Assembly (NCBI GenBank): GCA_017476785.1
Contig: JAFUZD010000104.1
Coordinates: 22,111-86,110 of the forward strand
Length of the DNA stretch: 64,000 nucleotides
Reading direction: 5' to 3'
Source of the DNA: Prevotella sp.
GTDB lineage: Bacteria; Bacteroidota; Bacteroidia; Bacteroidales; Bacteroidaceae
The notes beneath the pieces were generated by a model, which saw nothing but the letters and a program-made list of their open reading frames with translations, ran no database searches and had not been told where the DNA came from. Position 1 is the first letter of the stretch, and every line of letters begins with the position of its first letter. Below are positions 23,455-31,676 of the stretch, one piece after another. A program made the position numbers and the translations under genes.

Positions 23455-24366
23455 ATGAAGGATTATCTGCGACGTAACATCTGGATACTGTCCGAACTGT
23501 ACCAGCACCCCAAGGGACTGACCTATAAGGAGTTTGCCGAGCGGTGGGAGCGCAGCAGCGTGAACATCCGCCAGACGACGCTGCCCAAACGGACTTTTGC
23601 CGACTGCCTGCGGGCCATTGAGGAGGCTTTCGACATCAGCATATCCTCTGATGCCCGCAACGGCTACCGCTACTGCATCATAGACCGCGACTGGCTGGAG
23701 AAAGACACGGTGAAAGACTGGCTCCTGTCGGCCTTTGCGATGAACGGGCTGCTGCAAGACGCCCGGGGACTGCGCGACCGCGTGATGTGCGAGGAGGCGC
23801 CGTCGGGAAACGCCTTCCTGACGGAACTGCTGGAAGCAATGAAAGAGAGCCGCATCGTGCAGCTGGTGTATAAGGACTACTACGATGAATCCATACGGCA
23901 AGTGGAGCTCCAACCCTATATTGTGCGACTGTTCCGACAGCGGTGGTATGTGGTAGGCAAAGTCCGCGGGGCGGCTATCCAGCGGTTCTCGCTCGACAGG
24001 ATAGTGCGGCTGGACATCACTGAACGGCAGTTCCAGCTGCCGCGCGACTTCTCTGCCAAAGCCTATTTCGAGGGAGCTTTCGGCATCATTGTCGAACCGG
24101 AGGAGTACGATGTGGAGACCATCCGGCTGAAAGCCTACGACGTCAACCACCGCCGCGAGTACCTGCGCTCCCTCCCGCTGCACCACTCACAACGGGAGAC
24201 GGAGCAGGCTCCCGACTACTCCGTCTTCGAGCTGCGGTTGGCCCCGACCTATGACTTCGTGCAAGCCATCTTGGCGATGGGGGACGAAGTGGAGGTGCTG
24301 GCTCCAGCATACGTCAGGCAGGAAATCAAGCGGCGCATCACGGAGATGCACCAGCACTATGCGTAA
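23455..24366 (+). CDS. WYL-domain transcriptional regulator
   Basis: 303 residues from ATG 23455. The N-terminal ~90 residues suit a winged helix (DYLRRNIWILSELYQHPKGLTYKEFAERWE). The WYL core lies at about 155-185 with PYIVRLFRQRWYVVGKVRG and FSLDRI, where the usual W-Y-L appears as RWYVVG. A C-terminal extension domain follows. WYL proteins sense nucleic-acid or nucleotide ligands and often control stress or defence loci. A TATCTTTG box (23438-23445) lies nine bases before the ATG, so the mRNA is nearly leaderless and the gene has its own promoter. Confidence 0.82.
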   Translation: MKDYLRRNIWILSELYQHPKGLTYKEFAERWERSSVNIRQTTLPKRTFADCLRAIEEAFDISISSDARNGYRYCIIDRDWLEKDTVKDWLLSAFAMNGLLQDARGLRDRVMCEEAPSGNAFLTELLEAMKESRIVQLVYKDYYDESIRQVELQPYIVRLFRQRWYVVGKVRGAAIQRFSLDRIVRLDITERQFQLPRDFSAKAYFEGAFGIIVEPEEYDVETIRLKAYDVNHRREYLRSLPLHHSQRETEQAPDYSVFELRLAPTYDFVQAILAMGDEVEVLAPAYVRQEIKRRITEMHQHYA

Positions 24367-24414
24367 ACGCCCCCTACGGGCACCCTTCGCTCTCATTGCA
24401 GCCGCTCGCGTTTT

Positions 24415-24502
24415 GTTTCCGTGGCAAAAACAGTCTGTTTCTGTGACAAAAACAAGCTGTTTCCGCCACGAAAACAAGTTGTTTCTGCGCCACGAACAAA
24501 AG
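24415..24502. repeat. Four degenerate 22-bp tandem repeats
   Basis: Units at 24415-24436, 24437-24458, 24459-24480 and 24481-24502, each beginning GTTTC(C/T)G and containing (C/G)AAAACA. They lie between the WYL gene and the greA promoter with no ORF of note. Confidence 0.75.
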
Positions 24503-24550
24503 GCGGCCGGCTGACAAAAGGCGGAAAAAACATTTTTTCGCCACGCAAAT

Positions 24551-24581
24551 TTGGCGCGTTCGGAAAAAATTCTTACCTTTG
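24551..24581 (+). promoter_or_regulatory. greA promoter
   Basis: TTG (24551-24553), 20 bases, TACCTTTG (24574-24581). Confidence 0.7.
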
Positions 24582-24587
24582 CTGCGG

Positions 24588-24658
24588 ATAATAAAGAACA
24601 GAGACACGATAAAAATCGAGGATTCCGACTGGGCGAAAAGTCGGGATTCTTTCTTTTT
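24588..24658 (+). ncRNA. greA leader ending in a terminator-like hairpin (attenuator or sRNA)
   Basis: GGATTCCGACT (24620-24630) pairs with AGTCGGGATTC (24639-24649), an 11-bp stem with two G-U pairs and a GGGCGAAA-type loop, followed by TTTCTTTTT. It lies about 40 bases after the inferred start of transcription and 70 before greA. Either greA is attenuated or a ~70-base RNA is released. No leader peptide is obvious. Confidence 0.5.
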
Positions 24659-24729
24659 AACGTGTCTGACAAAAGGTTCTGAGACGTCCGTCAACAAAAG
24701 AAAAACAACTAAAAAATAAGGAGAACAAT

Positions 24730-25197
24730 ATGGCTTATATGTCACAAGAAGGCTACGACAAACTGATAGCCGAACTGCAGCGACTGGAAGCAGTGGAGCG
24801 CCCGAAGGCTTCGGCGGCAATTGCCGAGGCACGCGATAAGGGCGACCTGAGTGAGAATTCGGAGTACGACGCCGCTAAGGAGGCACAGGCTCATCTGGAA
24901 GACAAAATCAACAAGCTGAAGCAGACTATCTCGGAGGCAAAGATTGTGGACACGTCGCGCCTGAGCACCGACCAAGTGCAGATTCTGACAAAGGTGGAGA
25001 TGACCAACCTGACGACGAAGTCGAAGATGTCGTACACCATCGTCAGCGAGAACGAGGCCGACCTGCGCGCCGGAAAAATCTCTATCAAGACCCCCATCGC
25101 ACAGGGACTGCTGGGCAAGAAGGTGGGCGACGAGGTGGAGATTCAGATTCCCCGCGGCACCATCAAGCTGCGCATCGACAACATCAGCATTGCATAA
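24730..25197 (+). CDS. greA: Transcription elongation factor GreA
   Basis: 155 residues, normal length. The N-terminal coiled coil carries the conserved ARDKGDLSENSEYDAAKE with the acidic tip residues that enter the RNA polymerase secondary channel. The C-terminal FKBP-like domain has SPIA-like KTPIAQGLLGKKVGDEVEI. It rescues backtracked polymerase by stimulating transcript cleavage. A GGAG lies eight bases upstream of the ATG. Confidence 0.97.
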   Translation: MAYMSQEGYDKLIAELQRLEAVERPKASAAIAEARDKGDLSENSEYDAAKEAQAHLEDKINKLKQTISEAKIVDTSRLSTDQVQILTKVEMTNLTTKSKMSYTIVSENEADLRAGKISIKTPIAQGLLGKKVGDEVEIQIPRGTIKLRIDNISIA

Positions 25198-25210
25198 TCA
25201 AAAGGAGGCT

Positions 25211-25603
25211 ATGGATATATTCAGTAAGATTGCTGCCGGAGAGATTCCCAGCTACAAATGTGCAGAGAACGACGAGTTCTATGCTTTTCTCGACATCAAC
25301 CCGCTGGTAGAGGGTCACACGCTGGTGATTCCCCGCCGCGAAGTGGACTATTATTTCGATATGGCAGACGACGAGCTGGGCCGCTATCAGGCATTCACCA
25401 AGCGCGTGGCAGCCGCCATCAAGCGCGCCTTCCCCTGCCGTAAGGTGGCTCAGGTGGTGCTGGGGCTCGAGGTGGCTCACGCCCACGTCCATCTCATCCC
25501 GATGCAGAGCGAGGCCGATGCCGACTTCCGCCGCGAGAAGCTGAAGCTCGCTCCCGAGCAGTTCGAGGCCATTGCTGCCAAGATTCGCGACTGCTTTGAA
25601 TAA
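25211..25603 (+). CDS. HIT family nucleotide hydrolase/transferase
   Basis: 130 residues from ATG 25211, which follows an AAAGGAGG ribosome-binding site; an earlier start would overlap greA. It begins DIFSKIAAGEIPSYK and has the histidine triad HAHVHLIP with the nucleophilic His. HINT-type enzymes hydrolyse nucleoside phosphoramidates or dinucleotides. It is 13 bases after greA and probably cotranscribed. Confidence 0.93.
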   Translation: MDIFSKIAAGEIPSYKCAENDEFYAFLDINPLVEGHTLVIPRREVDYYFDMADDELGRYQAFTKRVAAAIKRAFPCRKVAQVVLGLEVAHAHVHLIPMQSEADADFRREKLKLAPEQFEAIAAKIRDCFE

Positions 25604-25612
25604 AAAAGAAGC

Positions 25613-25699
25613 TCAGGAGTTACAAGAGTGCTGGAGTTCAGACGTATGTTCCAATTTACAGAACTAATGTCTGAACTCCAGCACTCCCGTAACTCCTGA
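25613..25699. repeat. Long inverted repeat downstream of the HIT gene
   Basis: TCAGGAGTTAC (25613-25623) pairs with GTAACTCCTGA (25689-25699), and 25627-25643 pairs with 25669-25685. This gives 28 bp interrupted only by AAG/CCC, with a 25-base loop. Confidence 0.85.
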
Positions 25700-25706
25700 A
25701 CTCCCT

Positions 25707-25729
25707 CAAAAAGAGCTCCAGCTCTTTTA
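25707..25729. terminator. Bidirectional terminator between convergent genes
   Basis: AAAAAGAGC-TCCA-GCTCTTTT, with A-tract and T-tract on both sides, between the HIT gene (+) and the mannose-1-phosphate guanylyltransferase gene (-). Confidence 0.65.
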
Positions 25730-25734
25730 CCAAT

Positions 25735-26838
25735 CTAAACAAACTCCTCTCCGTACTTAATCTGCACCTCATTCACATACTTGCGCACGAGTGCCGACGA
25801 GTCGCCTTTCTTGCAGATAAGCAGCACGTTGTCCTTCTCTGCAATGATGTAGCCGTCGAGCCCATTGATGACCCCCAGCCGCCCGGGAGCCAGCTTGATG
25901 ACGTTGCCGTGAGCCTCCTCAAGCATCACGGTCGAGTCAATCACCACATTGTCCGTCTCGCTCTTACGCATACACTCGTAGATGGCGTGCCACGTGCCGA
26001 GATCGGCCCAGCCGAAGTCGCAGCGCATCACGTACACATTGTCGCAGCGCTCAAGCACGCCCTGATCGATTGACATATTGGGATACGACGGGTAATTCTC
26101 GTTGACAAAGGCCATCTCCTGCTCAATGGTGTAGTCAGTGCGCGTGTTGTCGAAGCGATGGAGCACGTCGGGGAACAGCTGGCGGAAGCAGTCGTTCAGA
26201 TAACGCGCATTGCTCAGGATAAGCCCCGTGTTCCAGAGGAACTCACCACTGTCCATAAACATCTGGGCAAACTCGCGCTCAGGCTTCTCCGTGAACGACT
26301 TGACCCTGTACACATCGGCCATCGTCGCGTCGGCATCGCCCTGCTGTATGTAGCCATAGCCCGGCTCCGGCCGCGTAGGCTTTACCCCCATCGTCAGCAG
26401 GATGTCGTTCTGCCTGACGAAGTCGAAACCCTCAGTGATGTTGCTCACGAAAGCCTCCTCGTTGAGCACGAACTGGTCGCTCGGCGTGACGATGACGTTG
26501 GCCTTCGGGTTACGCCGGCAGATACGCATATCGGCCCACGCCACGCTCGGTGCCGTGTTGCGGTTCACGGGCTCTATCATCAAGTTCTCCTCGTGCAGGT
26601 CGGGCAGCTGCTGGCGCACCAGCGGGGCATACTCCTTATTGGTGCAGACGATGATGTTCTCCATCGGCAGAATCCGCGCAAAGCGGTCTACCGTCTGCTG
26701 CAGCTGCGTGCGCCCCGTACCGAAAAAGTCGACAAACTGCTTGGGATACTTGTCACGACTGCACGGCCACAGCCTGCGTCCCCGGCCTCCCGCCAGCACC
26801 ACGCAATAGTTATCATTACTGACTGTCATCATTGGCAT
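25735..26838 (-). CDS. manC: Mannose-1-phosphate guanylyltransferase
   Basis: 367 residues, the short type lacking the C-terminal isomerase domain. The N-terminal nucleotidyltransferase signature is VVLAGGRGRRLWPCSRDKYPKQF. EPVNRNTAPSVAWA, VTPSDQF, GYIQQG and VKSFTEKP follow in the usual order. It makes GDP-mannose for polysaccharide and fucose pathways. The first of three clustered Met codons (26838) is taken as start; MTVSN at 26829 is equally possible. Confidence 0.92.
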   Translation of the reverse strand: MPMMTVSNDNYCVVLAGGRGRRLWPCSRDKYPKQFVDFFGTGRTQLQQTVDRFARILPMENIIVCTNKEYAPLVRQQLPDLHEENLMIEPVNRNTAPSVAWADMRICRRNPKANVIVTPSDQFVLNEEAFVSNITEGFDFVRQNDILLTMGVKPTRPEPGYGYIQQGDADATMADVYRVKSFTEKPEREFAQMFMDSGEFLWNTGLILSNARYLNDCFRQLFPDVLHRFDNTRTDYTIEQEMAFVNENYPSYPNMSIDQGVLERCDNVYVMRCDFGWADLGTWHAIYECMRKSETDNVVIDSTVMLEEAHGNVIKLAPGRLGVINGLDGYIIAEKDNVLLICKKGDSSALVRKYVNEVQIKYGEEFV

Positions 26839-26856
26839 AGATTTAAAATTCGCCTA

Positions 26857-26886
26857 CTAAGATACGAATTATCCCCGACACGGCAA
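26857..26886 (-). promoter_or_regulatory. manC promoter
   Basis: Minus strand TTG (26884-26886), 19 bases, TATCTTAG (26857-26864). Confidence 0.6.
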
Positions 26887-26914
26887 AGGATTTTAAGATT
26901 TTTAATCGAAAAAT

Positions 26915-26944
26915 TTGCCAGTTCAGAAAATATATGTACCTTTG
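26915..26944 (+). promoter_or_regulatory. tRNA-Leu promoter
   Basis: TTG (26915-26917), 19 bases, TACCTTTG (26937-26944), 54 bases before the mature tRNA. Confidence 0.7.
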
Positions 26945-26997
26945 CAGCGCTTTACGGCAAGCAGCGGCAACCCCGTGCCGCCGCAAGCATTGCAGCA

Positions 26998-27079
26998 GCC
27001 CAGATGGCGGAATCGGTAGACGCGCTGGTCTCAAACACCAGTGGGGCAACCCGTGCCGGTTCGACCCCGGCTCTGGGTA
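26998..27079 (+). tRNA. tRNA-Leu (anticodon CAA)
   Basis: 82 bases. Acceptor GCCCAGA pairs with TCTGGGT (one G-T), the anticodon loop is CTCAAAC within CTGGT/ACCAG, there is a class II variable arm (TGGGGCAACCCGT), and the T arm is GCCGG-TTCGACC-CCGGC. The 3' CCA is not encoded. It reads UUG codons. Confidence 0.95.
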
Positions 27080-27108
27080 CTCTTTGAGCATAGACACAAG
27101 CTCTCAAT

Positions 27109-27146
27109 GCACCCTGTAAGTCAGACGCTTACAGGGTGTTTCTTTT
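27109..27146 (+). terminator. tRNA-Leu terminator
   Basis: CACCCTGTAAG, seven-base loop, CTTACAGGGTG followed by TTTCTTTT. The stem is 11-12 bp. Confidence 0.85.
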
Positions 27147-27156
27147 AATGCTGGCG

Positions 27157-27915
27157 CTATACAAGCAGCATCACAAGAACGCTGATAATGGTTACCGTTG
27201 TGGTGAATAGGCGGAATGCCCTCTCTGGCAGGAGCTTAACGAGCCGAATGCCCAAGAAAGCCCCTATCAGGACAAAAGGAATGGCACAGGCATCAAGGGC
27301 GAGTGTCGTCAGATTGATGTTATGCCAAGCAAATAGCTGAAAAGGCAGTTTCAGGAAGTTCACACAGAGGAAGAACCAAGCATTAGTCCCTACGAAAGCC
27401 AACTTGGGCATACGGGTGGACAGCAGATAGATAGCCATCACGGGACCTGCGGCATTGCCAATCATCGTGGTAAAACCGCCAAGCAATCCAAACAGGGGGC
27501 CGTACCACCATTTGTTGATAAGTATGTTTTCCTTCCCTTTCCACTGCCCCCAGAGCATAACGACCAGCACTAAGGCAAGACAGGCACCCATCAGGTGCTT
27601 GAAGGCTGTGGCCGGAATCAGATGGTCAACCCAGAGAGCGAGAAAGAAGCCTGCAATGGCCATCGGCAGTAAGCGGACGATATATTTCCACTCTGCTTGA
27701 CGGCGATAGTAGCTGACACCAAGAACGTCAGCAAAACACAGCACCGGAAGCATCAGGCCTGTAGACGGCTTGGCCCCAAACGCCATTGCCAACAGGGGTA
27801 CGGTAAGGACGGCCAACCCTTGAATGCCGGTTTTCGACATCCCTACAAAAACTGCCATCACGAATAGCACTGCCCAAGACCATTCGCTCTGTATATACGC
27901 TGAAAAATCTATCAT
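27157..27915 (-). CDS. TSUP family (TauE/SafE-like) membrane transporter
   Basis: 252 residues with about eight hydrophobic helices and the internally repeated pattern of the TSUP family: GMSKTGIQGLAVLTVPLLA in the first half and GLLGGFTTMIGNAAGPVMAIYL in the second. Members export sulfite or other small organosulfur anions, but the substrate is not shown here. A TATCTTTG box (27934-27941, minus strand) lies about 20 bases upstream, diverging from the DUF4250 gene. Confidence 0.85.
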   Translation of the reverse strand: MIDFSAYIQSEWSWAVLFVMAVFVGMSKTGIQGLAVLTVPLLAMAFGAKPSTGLMLPVLCFADVLGVSYYRRQAEWKYIVRLLPMAIAGFFLALWVDHLIPATAFKHLMGACLALVLVVMLWGQWKGKENILINKWWYGPLFGLLGGFTTMIGNAAGPVMAIYLLSTRMPKLAFVGTNAWFFLCVNFLKLPFQLFAWHNINLTTLALDACAIPFVLIGAFLGIRLVKLLPERAFRLFTTTVTIISVLVMLLV

Positions 27916-28018
27916 AAACTAAGATCTGAGGTGCAAAGATAGTTAAAATAGTCCATAATCCGACTAAAATGCGTATCTTTGCCACTCAAATCTATTCGCT
28001 TTTATAAGAGAGAACGAT

Positions 28019-28219
28019 ATGGACTATCTACCCAAAGACCCTGCCATACTGGTCTCGAGTGTCAATATGCTTCTGAGGGATGAAGAGTTTGACAGTCTCG
28101 AATCACTGTGCTACGCTTTCAGCAGAAACCCAGAAGAGATAAAGGACTACCTCTTGGGGGAGGGGTTCGTATGGAGCGAGCGCCAAAAACAGTTCAGACC
28201 TATCGGCTACGACGAATGA
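28019..28219 (+). CDS. DUF4250 domain protein
   Basis: 66 residues. MDYLPKDPAILVSSVNMLLRD and SLCYAFSRNPEEIKDYL follow the DUF4250 pattern (LPKDP, VNMxLRD, C-terminal NQFR-like KQFRP). Function unknown; the fold is probably a small helical domain. A TATCTTTG box is at 27974-27981. The stop overlaps the next ATG. Confidence 0.85.
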   Translation: MDYLPKDPAILVSSVNMLLRDEEFDSLESLCYAFSRNPEEIKDYLLGEGFVWSERQKQFRPIGYDE

Positions 28220-28461
28220 TGACGAAAGACAGCATAGAGACCGCATACAGCTTTCTGCACCAGAAGCGGAACGTCTATATCCATTCCTCGCTCGACTGGC
28301 AGAAGGACGACATTGAGTATGCCATTGCGTCTTATGCCGACGATATGAGCCAAGAGCTGTACGACGTCATTTCTAATGGCAGGACGGATTTCCTCAGAGA
28401 CCACAAAAGGTTTGAAGAGGACATCACGCTTGCAGTGGAACGATTAGAAACGATGCTATGA
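28216..28461 (+). CDS. Small helical protein, unknown
   Basis: 81 residues. The start ATGATG at 28216/28219 overlaps the DUF4250 stop (ATGA), indicating coupling; longer upstream frames run over the DUF4250 gene. Predicted all-helical and acidic (DDIEYAIASYADDMSQELYDVI). No family recognised. Confidence 0.65.
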   Translation: MMTKDSIETAYSFLHQKRNVYIHSSLDWQKDDIEYAIASYADDMSQELYDVISNGRTDFLRDHKRFEEDITLAVERLETML

Positions 28462-28479
28462 ACCGAAAGACTCCGTATG

Positions 28480-29316
28480 TCAGTGCGTTGCCTTCAGATA
28501 CTGCAAATCTCCATACCAGTAACTGGCCGTGCAGCCACCGTCGATGAGCAAGTCGGCACCGCTGATGAAGCGGCCGCGAGAAGACATCAGGAACTCGGCC
28601 AAGTCGCCCACCTCGTCTGGCGTACCAGCCCGACGGGCTGGCATTCCGTCAATCATCTTCAGATAGCCCTCCTTTCGCGGACCGTGCAGTTCGTCATTGG
28701 CCAGCGGGGTGATGATAATGCCGGGCGAGATACTGTTGATGGTGGCACCGCGACGGCCCCAGCGTGTGGCCTCATACATCACGCGGAGCACGTTGCAACG
28801 CTTGGAATACTGATAGGCCTTCAGCGTGTCGTCAATCGCACGAAGGAACGGCAACTCCAGCAGATTCTCTGCAGGAGTCGTGGCCAGTGCCTCATTCTGT
28901 TCTTCGGGCAGTGCAGGCAGTCGGTGCCCGCTCTGTGACGAGATAATCACGCCACTGCCTCCCTCGGCAATCACCTTACCAAACTCCTCCAACAACACAC
29001 TTGTTCCATAGAGGTCGACGCGCAGAATCTCCTCCACAGGAGCCTGCGAAGGCGACACGCCAGCGGCATTCACCACGTTCTTCACCTCACCCCTTTCCGT
29101 GGCAAACGCCACGAGTTTCAGAATGTCTTCCTTCGAGCCGAGGTCGCACCTGATGGTTGAGCACTCAAAGCCCGCATCCTCCAGTGTCTGCGCTGCCCGA
29201 CGAGCATTCTCCTCACTATAATCTGCCAACACGATATGCTTACCTGCCGATACACGGCGGATGATTGCCTGTCCGATGCTTCCTGCACCTATCAGAACCG
29301 AGACTTCCTTTTTCAT
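28480..29316 (-). CDS. SDR family oxidoreductase
   Basis: 278 residues. The Rossmann nucleotide loop is GAGSIG rather than the usual TGxxxGIG, followed by RCDLGSKED, NAAGVS, SSQSG and the catalytic YxxxK as YQYSK. The PG motif INSISPGIIITP and the C-terminal FISGADLLIDGG complete the family pattern. Substrate unknown. A minus-strand TATTTTTG box (29347-29354) lies about 30 bases upstream. Confidence 0.88.
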   Translation of the reverse strand: MKKEVSVLIGAGSIGQAIIRRVSAGKHIVLADYSEENARRAAQTLEDAGFECSTIRCDLGSKEDILKLVAFATERGEVKNVVNAAGVSPSQAPVEEILRVDLYGTSVLLEEFGKVIAEGGSGVIISSQSGHRLPALPEEQNEALATTPAENLLELPFLRAIDDTLKAYQYSKRCNVLRVMYEATRWGRRGATINSISPGIIITPLANDELHGPRKEGYLKMIDGMPARRAGTPDEVGDLAEFLMSSRGRFISGADLLIDGGCTASYWYGDLQYLKATH

Positions 29317-29461
29317 CTTCTTTATGTATGCTTATGTTTTCGGCTGCAAAAATACGAAAATATCCGCAAAGCCTTTGTGCCAATCTTGCGGATTCTTCTA
29401 CCAAAATTACAGAATCTGTAGCCTTTGCAGGATTGGGGAGCGAGGTAATGGCCATCACAGA

Positions 29462-29501
29462 AAGGGGCAGACCCAAGCTGTTATGGCTGAGTCTGCCCCT
29501 T
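29462..29501 (-). terminator. Hairpin after the secreted His-rich protein gene
   Basis: AAGGGGCAGAC (29462-29472) pairs with GTCTGCCCCTT (29491-29501). On the minus strand it follows the gene ending at 29530. The T run is short, so termination may be weak. Confidence 0.55.
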
Positions 29502-29529
29502 ATAGTAAACCCTTCAGAACGGTCCTATG

Positions 29530-30156
29530 TCAGCGGTGTGCACCGAAGGAGCGGCGAGCCGACTCGCTGTGGGTGGGTTGCTGGCGGACGGCACCGGAAG
29601 TGCGGGTGCTGGCCTGCTGGTGATGTGCCGGCTGTGGCTGGGCAGCAGGACGATGGTTGAGCATCGAGGTGTGGCTGGCTGCCGGCTTCGGTGCAGACTG
29701 TGCGTGGAAGGTACGGCCGGCATAGGCGCTGGCAGCGTGATGGTTGTTGCCGCCACGATAGCTCACATAGACCGTGGGACGGGTGTGGAAGAAGCGGTTG
29801 TGGTCGGTGTAGCGGGCATAGATATGCATTGTCCACGTACCGGCATTCCACGCCAACGGACGATAGAAGTAGCCCAGTGCTGCATAGCGGGCATACTGGC
29901 TGCTGCTGAGCACATAGCGCAGGTCGGCATCGCGGCGGCTCCACCACGGCCCCAGAACATCGCTGGCCATATTGACACTCATCAGATAGTCGAGGTTGAT
30001 TTCGTACACAGCATCATACTGCGCGTCGGTCAGGTTGAGCTCGTAAGCCATCTTGTCCGAGAGGAAGAGAGCTTCGCGGCGAGCATCGGTATAATTCATT
30101 GCGTTGGCCGTGATGGCTATCGTCATCATCAGTGCCATTGTCATCTTCTTCTTCAT
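29530..30156 (-). CDS. Secreted protein with His/Ala/Gln-rich tail
   Basis: 208 residues from ATG 30156 (MKKKMTMALMMTIAITANA), which gives a standard signal peptide; earlier in-frame Met codons lie beyond the promoter. The mature N-terminal half (LNLTDAQYDAVYEINLDYLMSVN, RDADLRYVLSSSQYARYAALGYFYRP) resembles the LTxxQ-type helical pattern of Spy/CpxP-like Bacteroidetes proteins. The C-terminal third is low-complexity (HHAAS, PAAQPQPAHHQQ), possibly metal binding. Function unknown. Confidence 0.7.
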   Translation of the reverse strand: MKKKMTMALMMTIAITANAMNYTDARREALFLSDKMAYELNLTDAQYDAVYEINLDYLMSVNMASDVLGPWWSRRDADLRYVLSSSQYARYAALGYFYRPLAWNAGTWTMHIYARYTDHNRFFHTRPTVYVSYRGGNNHHAASAYAGRTFHAQSAPKPAASHTSMLNHRPAAQPQPAHHQQASTRTSGAVRQQPTHSESARRSFGAHR

Positions 30157-30206
30157 AGCTGTCATCTTTTTGGCGTTAAACATTCTTGTTGTCTGTATCT
30201 CTGGTG

Positions 30207-30236
30207 CAAAGATGGGCATTTTTTAGCATCCCCCAA
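30207..30236 (-). promoter_or_regulatory. Promoter of the secreted His-rich protein gene
   Basis: Minus strand TTG (30234-30236), 19 bases, CATCTTTG (30207-30214). The -33 side lies in a CCCCCAAAA...TTTTGGGGG inverted repeat. Confidence 0.5.
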
Positions 30237-30485
30237 AAGGATTATACCTATTTCCGCGTCGGCATTTCCCTATTGTTTTGGGGGAAATCTTCCGCTGGTC
30301 ACCGCAGAGAATTCCCGCAAGAATTTGAGGACGGAACTTGGGAATCGGGGGACGAAGGGGGCCTTTGTTGGACATTTTCATATTTTTTTCGGCCTTTTTT
30401 GTGGTCGTTATGGCGTTTTTTGTTATCTTTGCATTTAAATATGTACGTACGTAAACTTAACTAAAAGGGAAAGAAAAAGCCGCTT
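30228..30485. other. Intergenic region before the LytTR gene
   Basis: Holds a CCCCCAAAA...TTTTGGGGG inverted repeat near its left end, a single degenerate GAATTCCCGCAAGAATTT unit near 30307, and a TATCTTTG box near 30424-30431 preceded by TTG-rich sequence, the probable promoter of the signalling array. A TACGTACGTA palindrome follows it. No gene is seen. Confidence 0.5.
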
Positions 30486-30845
30486 ATGGAGAGACTGCTG
30501 CTAAACTCGCGCGACGAACTGCTGCGCATCGAGACGGCCAAGATTGTGTATTTCGAGGCCGATGGCAACTATACGAACATCGTGATGACCAACAAACTGA
30601 AGTTTGCGCTGGGCGTCAATCTGTCGGGTGTGGAGCGGATGCTGGCCGAGCGGCTGAAAGACCGGGCCGGGCTGTTTGCGCGCGTAGGCAAAAGCTACAT
30701 CGTCAACCTGAGCTACGTGACGGCTATCAACGTACTGAAGCGGCGGCTGGTGCTCTCAGACTTCGAGCACTTTGCATTCAGCATCGAGATTTCGAAGGAG
30801 GCACTGAAGAAGCTGAAGGACATCATTACGAAAATCAAGATATAA
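30486..30845 (+). CDS. Stand-alone LytTR DNA-binding protein
   Basis: 119 residues, nearly all LytTR domain: IVYFEADGNYTNIVM, LFARVGKSYIVNLSYVTAI and the final helix KEALKKLKDII. There is no receiver domain, so it is not a classical response regulator. It is the first gene of a 14.5-kb one-directional array and starts 40 bases before the first FHA gene; it is the natural candidate regulator of that array. LytTR proteins bind paired direct repeats upstream of targets. Confidence 0.85.
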   Translation: MERLLLNSRDELLRIETAKIVYFEADGNYTNIVMTNKLKFALGVNLSGVERMLAERLKDRAGLFARVGKSYIVNLSYVTAINVLKRRLVLSDFEHFAFSIEISKEALKKLKDIITKIKI

Positions 30846-30885
30846 AGAAAATCAAGAACAACTCAATAAAACAAGAACGAAAAAA

Positions 30886-31596
30886 ATGGAAATCATTGTC
30901 GGAAGAAAACAAGAGACCAACCAGCTCAAGATTACCATCGGTAAGCAGGACAAAGTCTGCGGTGCGGCCAACAGCATCCCCAACAACGTGAGCCGTAGGC
31001 ACTTCAGCCTGACGAGCGACCAGAGTGGCGGATTCATACTGAAAAACCTGAACCCCGCCAACGAGACGTTTGTCAACGGCGTGTCGGTAGACCAGAAGCG
31101 CGTGTTCAAAGGTGATAAGATTGAGATGGGCGTTACGCGCTGCCCCTTCAACTGGCAGTACATCGAAGAGGTGGTGCCCACGACAGTAGACCTGCGCCCG
31201 CTGCGCGTAGTGTGGGAGGAGTACGAGAAGAAGAAGATGGATATGGAGGTAAAGGAACGTAAGTTCAATGCCATCAAAGGCTTCACCGGCCTGATTACAA
31301 TGGTAGCGATGGTGCTGACAGTAGTGGGTGCCACGAAGACCAACGAGAACGGCGGTATGGATCCGCGCGTGTTCCTCTACGGCGCTGCCCTGCTGGCGGG
31401 TATCATTGCCAACGTCATCACCTATATGCGTGCCTCGAAGACACCGCAGGAGCGCAAGAACGTGGAAAACAACTTCCGCAAGAACTACATCTGCCCCAAC
31501 CCGAAGTGCCATCACTTTATGGGCAACCAGCCTTACGACATCCTTTCGCAGAACCACGCCTGCCCCTACTGCAAAGCCCAATATAAGGAGAAATAA
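30886..31596 (+). CDS. FHA-domain membrane protein with C-terminal zinc ribbon
   Basis: 236 residues. Residues 1-95 are an FHA domain: IIVGRKQ, then NNVSRRHFSL (the SxxH phosphothreonine-contact motif) and NPANETFVNGVSV (the N-G loop). A basic helix and two hydrophobic segments follow (about 130-150 and 158-180), then a short zinc ribbon (CPNPKCHHFMG...CPYCK). FHA domains bind phosphothreonine peptides. The N-terminus lies in the cytoplasm, where it can read the kinases encoded downstream. Confidence 0.87.
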   Translation: MEIIVGRKQETNQLKITIGKQDKVCGAANSIPNNVSRRHFSLTSDQSGGFILKNLNPANETFVNGVSVDQKRVFKGDKIEMGVTRCPFNWQYIEEVVPTTVDLRPLRVVWEEYEKKKMDMEVKERKFNAIKGFTGLITMVAMVLTVVGATKTNENGGMDPRVFLYGAALLAGIIANVITYMRASKTPQERKNVENNFRKNYICPNPKCHHFMGNQPYDILSQNHACPYCKAQYKEK

Positions 31597-31676
31597 GAGA
31601 CCAAAAAGAGGATTTCACGCCACAGCGACATTTCGTAAAGAAACCCCGCCAGTTGATACAGAATGGCGAAAAAGGC

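Noticed and set aside
23422-24186. 254-codon minus-strand frame over the WYL gene
   Set aside because: Shadow of the WYL coding sequence without recognisable features.
30303-30325. Possible further copy of the triple-palindrome element
   Set aside because: Only one degenerate unit (GAATTCCCGCAAGAATTT) is present, without neighbours or flank; may be chance.
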